Positions 5,178 through 6,426 of a stretch of DNA of 6,426 nt are shown in pieces. The stretch covers positions 1 through 6,426 of the forward strand of contig JASFYU010000191.1 of NCBI GenBank assembly GCA_045046905.1, given 5' to 3'. A program made the position numbers and the translations under genes. A model generated the notes under the pieces. That model made no database searches, was not told where the DNA came from, and was given only the letters and a program-made list of their open reading frames with translations. Position 1 is the stretch's first letter. Each line of letters starts with the position of its first letter. Source of the DNA: JASFYU01 sp045046905. Its GTDB lineage: Bacteria > Bacteroidota > Bacteroidia > Flavobacteriales > Flavobacteriaceae.

Positions 5178-6426
5178 TCATATCGAAATTCCCTTGTCCT
5201 TGTATTTTGAATAATCTGTAAGCTCATCCTTGAAACCATTAAAGACGGCTTCTTCTTTTGGCTTTTTACTTCCTAAAAGAGTGGTCAGAACATACAGCCC
5301 TTTTCTTAAAAGTCGCGCCCGTTCGGTATTCAAGCGTTGCCTTGAAACCTCTTGCATGGTTTTCCTCAATCCGTTGTCCAGATGAAAATTCAGGATTTCA
5401 ATAGGAAGATTAGCCTTGGCCGATTCCAAAAGCATGAGGTATGCCGCCTTCTTGTACTGTCCCCTTTCAATCAAATACGAAGTCCACAAACATTTCAAAT
5501 GGTCTTGCCCATTGTTTTTGATGTCCCGTAAAACATTGGGTTGATTTTCCAATGCCATGTTAATGCCGTTGGAAGATAAAAGATAGGCTTGAACTTTAGG
5601 TGCAAGCTCCACGCCTACCTTGACTTTCGAATACATCGAATTGATGTACAGCTTTCCTTCCCGCTGCTTGAAATAGAATCCCTTGGCATTGAAGAATCGA
5701 ATATAATCTTCGGGAGATTTTTCAAAATGCCCATGAAGGTGTTGGGCGTGCTTCATATACGCCTTTATGCTCAGGATTTCGAACTTTATCCGGTACTCCC
5801 TAGACATGGCTTCATAAAGGTTTGGAAACATCAAAGGCAAAAAGATGGCGGTCGGGTTTAGGCCGATTTCCTGTGCTGTCCTTTGGTTCAAAAGAGCATC
5901 CAGTACTTTTTCGTTCTCCTTGACAAATCCGGGGGAAGCATGAAAATTGATGCGGTCGGGAAGCTGTAGGTTTCCCAAATTTACACCTTCCCTGTGTTTG
6001 GAAGAATTGACGTGCCGTATCGCCCTGCCGCTATACCGCACCCCTATACTTTCCAAAAGGTCCCATCGCAAGCCCTTCTTTGCTTTTAGGTCAAACAGGG
6101 TACTGGCGATAACTGTTTTGATACGTTCTGCTTTTTTGGTCAATTGCCGCACTTCCCTTGCGGACTCCGTATGTTGAAGTTCCTCTTTTGTGCTGTTAAA
6201 ATGAAGTTTTACCAATGCGCCCAAGTTCTTGTTATCAGTATGCAAATATTTCTTAAGAAATATAAAACGTTCCGATTCGGTCATGGCATCCAATACCATT
6301 TTGTTTGGAATGCTATCGATATGCTCCGAAAAAAGAATCTTACCTCTTGTGTTACGGTAGCTTGTCTTAAAAACTTCTTTGATACATTTTTGGAGTTCCA
6401 AATGCAACTGCACGCTTTCGATATCC
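5178..6426 (-). CDS. Unrecognised large protein, C-terminal part (continues past the right edge)
   Basis: The frame stays open to the window edge: residues DIES precede the first possible internal start, a GTG at 6413, so the true start is probably outside the window and at least 415 residues are shown. I do not recognise the family. Visible features, numbered from that GTG, are: a charged, probably helical segment about 75-115; HAQHLHGHFEKSPEDYIRFF at 222-241 with several histidines; FNAKGFYFKQREGKLYINSM at 241-260, likely a beta-rich module; then YLIERGQYKKAAYLMLLESA, reminiscent of a helical repeat. No signal peptide or membrane segment is evident. By eye the gene is richer in G and C than fic beside it, suggesting separate ancestry. 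Its place beyond an att-like scar makes a mobile-element role (for example the C-terminal part of a mobilisation protein) conceivable, but no relaxase or helicase motif is visible. It ends in a strong terminator and is clearly a real, expressed-type gene. Confidence 0.85.
   Translation of the reverse strand, partial: DIESVQLHLELQKCIKEVFKTSYRNTRGKILFSEHIDSIPNKMVLDAMTESERFIFLKKYLHTDNKNLGALVKLHFNSTKEELQHTESAREVRQLTKKAERIKTVIASTLFDLKAKKGLRWDLLESIGVRYSGRAIRHVNSSKHREGVNLGNLQLPDRINFHASPGFVKENEKVLDALLNQRTAQEIGLNPTAIFLPLMFPNLYEAMSREYRIKFEILSIKAYMKHAQHLHGHFEKSPEDYIRFFNAKGFYFKQREGKLYINSMYSKVKVGVELAPKVQAYLLSSNGINMALENQPNVLRDIKNNGQDHLKCLWTSYLIERGQYKKAAYLMLLESAKANLPIEILNFHLDNGLRKTMQEVSRQRLNTERARLLRKGLYVLTTLLGSKKPKEEAVFNGFKDELTDYSKYKDKGISI

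Overview
The window looks like accessory chromosome from a low-GC bacterium, most likely Bacteroidetes (Flavobacteriia). Four things point there: a TAnnTTTG-type -7 box (TATATTTG) upstream of the fic gene, two tyrosine-recombinase remnants of types common in that phylum, little use of Shine-Dalgarno sites, and the AT-rich intergenic DNA. The assignment is an inference; no rRNA or complete marker gene is present. All recognisable protein genes and gene fragments lie on the minus strand.

Layout. Positions 231-1862 (or 1880) carry one intact metabolic gene, an AMP-forming acyl-CoA synthetase of the DmdB-like / medium-chain type. Positions about 2046-3351 are a graveyard of mobile-element pieces. 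In order these are: a long imperfect hairpin, a truncated tyrosine recombinase, a group II intron remnant (opposite strand) that has lost its reverse transcriptase, the C-terminal part of a DNA2/NAM7-type (TM0106-like) helicase-nuclease cut inside motif VI, a short unassigned reading frame, and a frameshifted N-terminal arm of a second integrase. Positions 3475-3520 hold a terminator-like hairpin next to a sequence resembling the 3' end of a tRNA on the minus strand, a plausible attachment-site scar. Positions 3521-3850 are AT-rich and hold two sets of short direct repeats but no credible gene.

On the far side of that scar are two intact-looking genes. One is a class II Fic protein (3851-4924) with its inhibitory motif, full Fic motif and a C-terminal winged-helix-like region. 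The other is the 3' part of a large gene I do not recognise (5178 to the right edge), followed by a clear intrinsic terminator. Upstream of fic is a nested, almost concentric pair of inverted repeats built on the word TCGACAT. It overlaps the predicted promoter and suggests tight, possibly autogenous, repression.

Reading as a whole. My inference is that fic and the 5178-6426 gene belong to an integrated element whose one end is the tRNA-like scar near 3506-3520. The fragment cluster on the other side would record earlier insertions at the same hot spot. The metabolic ligase is then the nearest ordinary chromosomal gene. I see no complete new defence or mobility system. The best candidates for something undescribed are the fic operator array and the unrecognised 5178-6426 protein.
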